Shown here: positions 4,488 through 5,989 of the stretch, one piece after another | Layout: the number at the start of each line of letters is the position of its first letter | Position numbering within the stretch: position 1 is the first letter of the stretch | Notes under the pieces: generated by a model | Databases searched by the model: none | Told to the model about the DNA's origin: nothing | What the model saw: only the letters and a program-made list of their open reading frames with translations | NCBI GenBank assembly: GCA_938046495.1 | Contig: CALIXG010000023.1 | Coordinates: 1-5,989 of the forward strand | Origin: an uncultured Candidatus Saccharibacteria bacterium | GTDB taxonomy: Bacteria; Patescibacteriota; Saccharimonadia; Saccharimonadales; Saccharimonadaceae | Direction of reading: 5' to 3' | DNA length: 5,989 nt | Position numbers and translations under genes: made by a program

Positions 4488-5989
4488 GTGGAACAATTAG
4501 TCAAATACTTTACACCAGAATTATACGAAATTGAATTAAGAATCAATAAAGACACTGAACAGGTTCAAGGTCGAGTGAAGATTCAGGGTACTGCCAAAAG
4601 TTCCACCGTCAAACTCCACGCCAAAAATCTCAAAATTAATCAATTGACCGTCAATCAGCGTCCGACCACTTTTACGGAGGATACTGAAACAGAAACCATT
4701 AGTTTTGCGTCACCGGCCAAGGATGCCGAAATTATTATTGAAGTCCGTTATTCCTTGCAACTTTCGCACGGTATGACTGGTCTTTATCTTTCGACTTATG
4801 AATATGAGGGAAAGACCGAGCGAATTGTTTCTACTCAGTTCGAATCGCATTATGCGCGCATGATGTTCCCGTGCGTCGATGAGCCCGCTGCCAAGGCTAA
4901 GTTTTCTCTAAAAGTTATCGATACCGATCCAACTGATACGATTCTCAGTAATATGCCGATCAAGACCGAGCGAACCCTCACCTATACTTCGGTTAATAGT
5001 GAGCTTAATCCAAAAACTGATCCGAACGCCATGAACTTAAACACCGAAGTCACGCGTAAAATTGTGGAATTTGAGACCACCCCACGTATGTCGACTTATC
5101 TTTTGGCGCTCTGTCTCGGTCATTTTCAGAGTGTTACCACAAAAAACCAGCACGGCGTCACGATTACTACCTACGCCCCACTTAATCAAGCCAAGGAATC
5201 TCTCATCGAACCAAATCAAATCGCCGGGGAAGCTTTAGATTTTTATGATCAGGCTTTTGGTGTACCGTATCCGTTGCCGAAACTCGATCAGGTAGCGGTG
5301 CCAGATTTTGATGCCGGCGCGATGGAGAACTGGGGCCTAGTAACTTATCGTGAATCCTGCCTTCTGATGGATGAAACTGCCACCTTGTCGGATAAAATTC
5401 AAATCGCCACGGTGATTACTCATGAATTATCGCATCAGTGGTTCGGTAATCTTGTCACTATGGCTTGGTGGGATGATCTCTGGCTAAATGAAAGCTTCGC
5501 CAATATGATGGAGTATTATTGTCTCGATGCGATTCGTCCAGAGTGGAAAGTTTGGCAAGAATTTTTCGTTTCTGACTGTTATTATGCGCTGACTCGTGAT
5601 ACCTCACCAGATATTCAGGCGGTCAAGCAGCCAGTTTCGCATCCTTCCGAGATTGAAACTCTCTTCGATCCGGCCATTGTCTATGCCAAGGGTTCGCATC
5701 TGATGTTTATGTTAATGCGCCTGATGGGTGAACAAAATTTCTTGAAGGGCTTACGGGATTATTTTGAAAAACACCAGTACCAAAACACTACTGGCGATGA
5801 TCTCTGGTCCGCCTTGCAACCTTATGCTGAATTTAATGTTTCAGACTTTATGAATCAATGGATTACTCGTCCAGGCTTTCCGATTATTGAAGGGGAAAAG
5901 CAGGAACGCTTCTATCTAGATGGCCGAAGTAATCAAGAATCTTGGCCGTTAGTCCAGGTATCCGATGATATGACCGGACATTATATTAT
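4488..5989 (+). CDS. pepN: M1-family zinc aminopeptidase (aminopeptidase N), 3' end outside the window
   Basis: Removes N-terminal amino acids from peptides, so it probably recycles peptides in the cytoplasm; no signal peptide or membrane segment is seen at the N-terminus (MEQLVKYFTPELYEIEL, GTG read as Met). The frame stays open from 4488 to the window end, 500 codons of an expected 840-870. Residues 1 to about 190 form the N-terminal beta-saddle domain, including TQFESHYARMMFPCVDEP. The thermolysin-like catalytic domain carries GAMEN at 277-281 (exopeptidase motif), HELSH at 312-316 (zinc ligands His312 and His316, general base Glu313), the third zinc ligand Glu335 in WLNESFA, and the transition-state Tyr399 in VYAKGSH. 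The window ends shortly after the catalytic domain (ITRPGFPII). Phrases such as WWDDLWLNESFANMMEY and TLFDPAIVYAKGS recall the lactobacillal/actinobacterial PepN branch rather than E. coli PepN. It is cotranscribed with alaS (10-nt gap). All catalytic residues are intact. Confidence 0.95.
   Translation, partial: MEQLVKYFTPELYEIELRINKDTEQVQGRVKIQGTAKSSTVKLHAKNLKINQLTVNQRPTTFTEDTETETISFASPAKDAEIIIEVRYSLQLSHGMTGLYLSTYEYEGKTERIVSTQFESHYARMMFPCVDEPAAKAKFSLKVIDTDPTDTILSNMPIKTERTLTYTSVNSELNPKTDPNAMNLNTEVTRKIVEFETTPRMSTYLLALCLGHFQSVTTKNQHGVTITTYAPLNQAKESLIEPNQIAGEALDFYDQAFGVPYPLPKLDQVAVPDFDAGAMENWGLVTYRESCLLMDETATLSDKIQIATVITHELSHQWFGNLVTMAWWDDLWLNESFANMMEYYCLDAIRPEWKVWQEFFVSDCYYALTRDTSPDIQAVKQPVSHPSEIETLFDPAIVYAKGSHLMFMLMRLMGEQNFLKGLRDYFEKHQYQNTTGDDLWSALQPYAEFNVSDFMNQWITRPGFPIIEGEKQERFYLDGRSNQESWPLVQVSDDMTGHYI

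Noticed and set aside
5037..5219. 60-codon minus-strand frame inside pepN
   Set aside because: It is antisense to an intact conserved M1 peptidase frame, with no RBS or recognisable product.

Overview
The window reads as a compact bacterial chromosome segment with five protein genes in two converging units plus a divergent pair. Several traits point to a reduced-genome Patescibacteria/CPR lineage, with Candidatus Saccharibacteria (TM7) the best guess. These are the very short alanyl-tRNA synthetase, a TATGGTATAATT-type extended -10 placed right against a start codon (a leaderless transcript), tight gene spacing, and a desulfurase with an unusual PLP-lysine context. No TGA codon is read through in any gene, so nothing suggests the UGA=Gly code of Gracilibacteria/Absconditabacteria. 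The taxon is inferred from recalled family features, not from a search.

Layout: (1) 1-1014, the 3' part of a cysteine desulfurase running off the left edge. (2) 1007-2083, mnmA (tRNA 2-thiouridylase), overlapping the desulfurase by 8 nt and translated from a ribosome binding site inside its last codons. (3) 2084-2192, a short convergent gap holding what looks like a synonymously diverged second copy of the mnmA 3' tail, then a bidirectional terminator. (4) 2191-2496 on the minus strand, a 101-residue membrane-anchored protein of unknown function with its own promoter and RBS. (5) 2497-2602, a divergent promoter region. (6) 2603-4477, alaS, probably leaderless, encoding a 624-residue AlaRS that keeps the catalytic, tRNA-recognition and editing domains but lacks the beta-barrel linker and the C-Ala domain. 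(7) 4488-5989, the first 500 codons of an M1 aminopeptidase (pepN-like) with a GTG start, 10 nt after alaS and running off the right edge.

How the genes work together: the desulfurase and MnmA form a sulfur relay for s2U34 in the wobble position of tRNA(Lys/Glu/Gln), resembling the adjacent YrvO-MnmA pair of Bacillus subtilis. AlaRS charges and proofreads tRNA(Ala). PepN recycles peptides to amino acids. Four of the five genes are therefore housekeeping genes for translation or amino-acid supply. The most notable points are the doubly trimmed AlaRS, the leaderless alaS promoter, the mnmA tail 'ghost', and the altered PLP pocket and CPVC motif of the desulfurase. I found no sign of a mobile element, CRISPR array, RNA gene or defence system.
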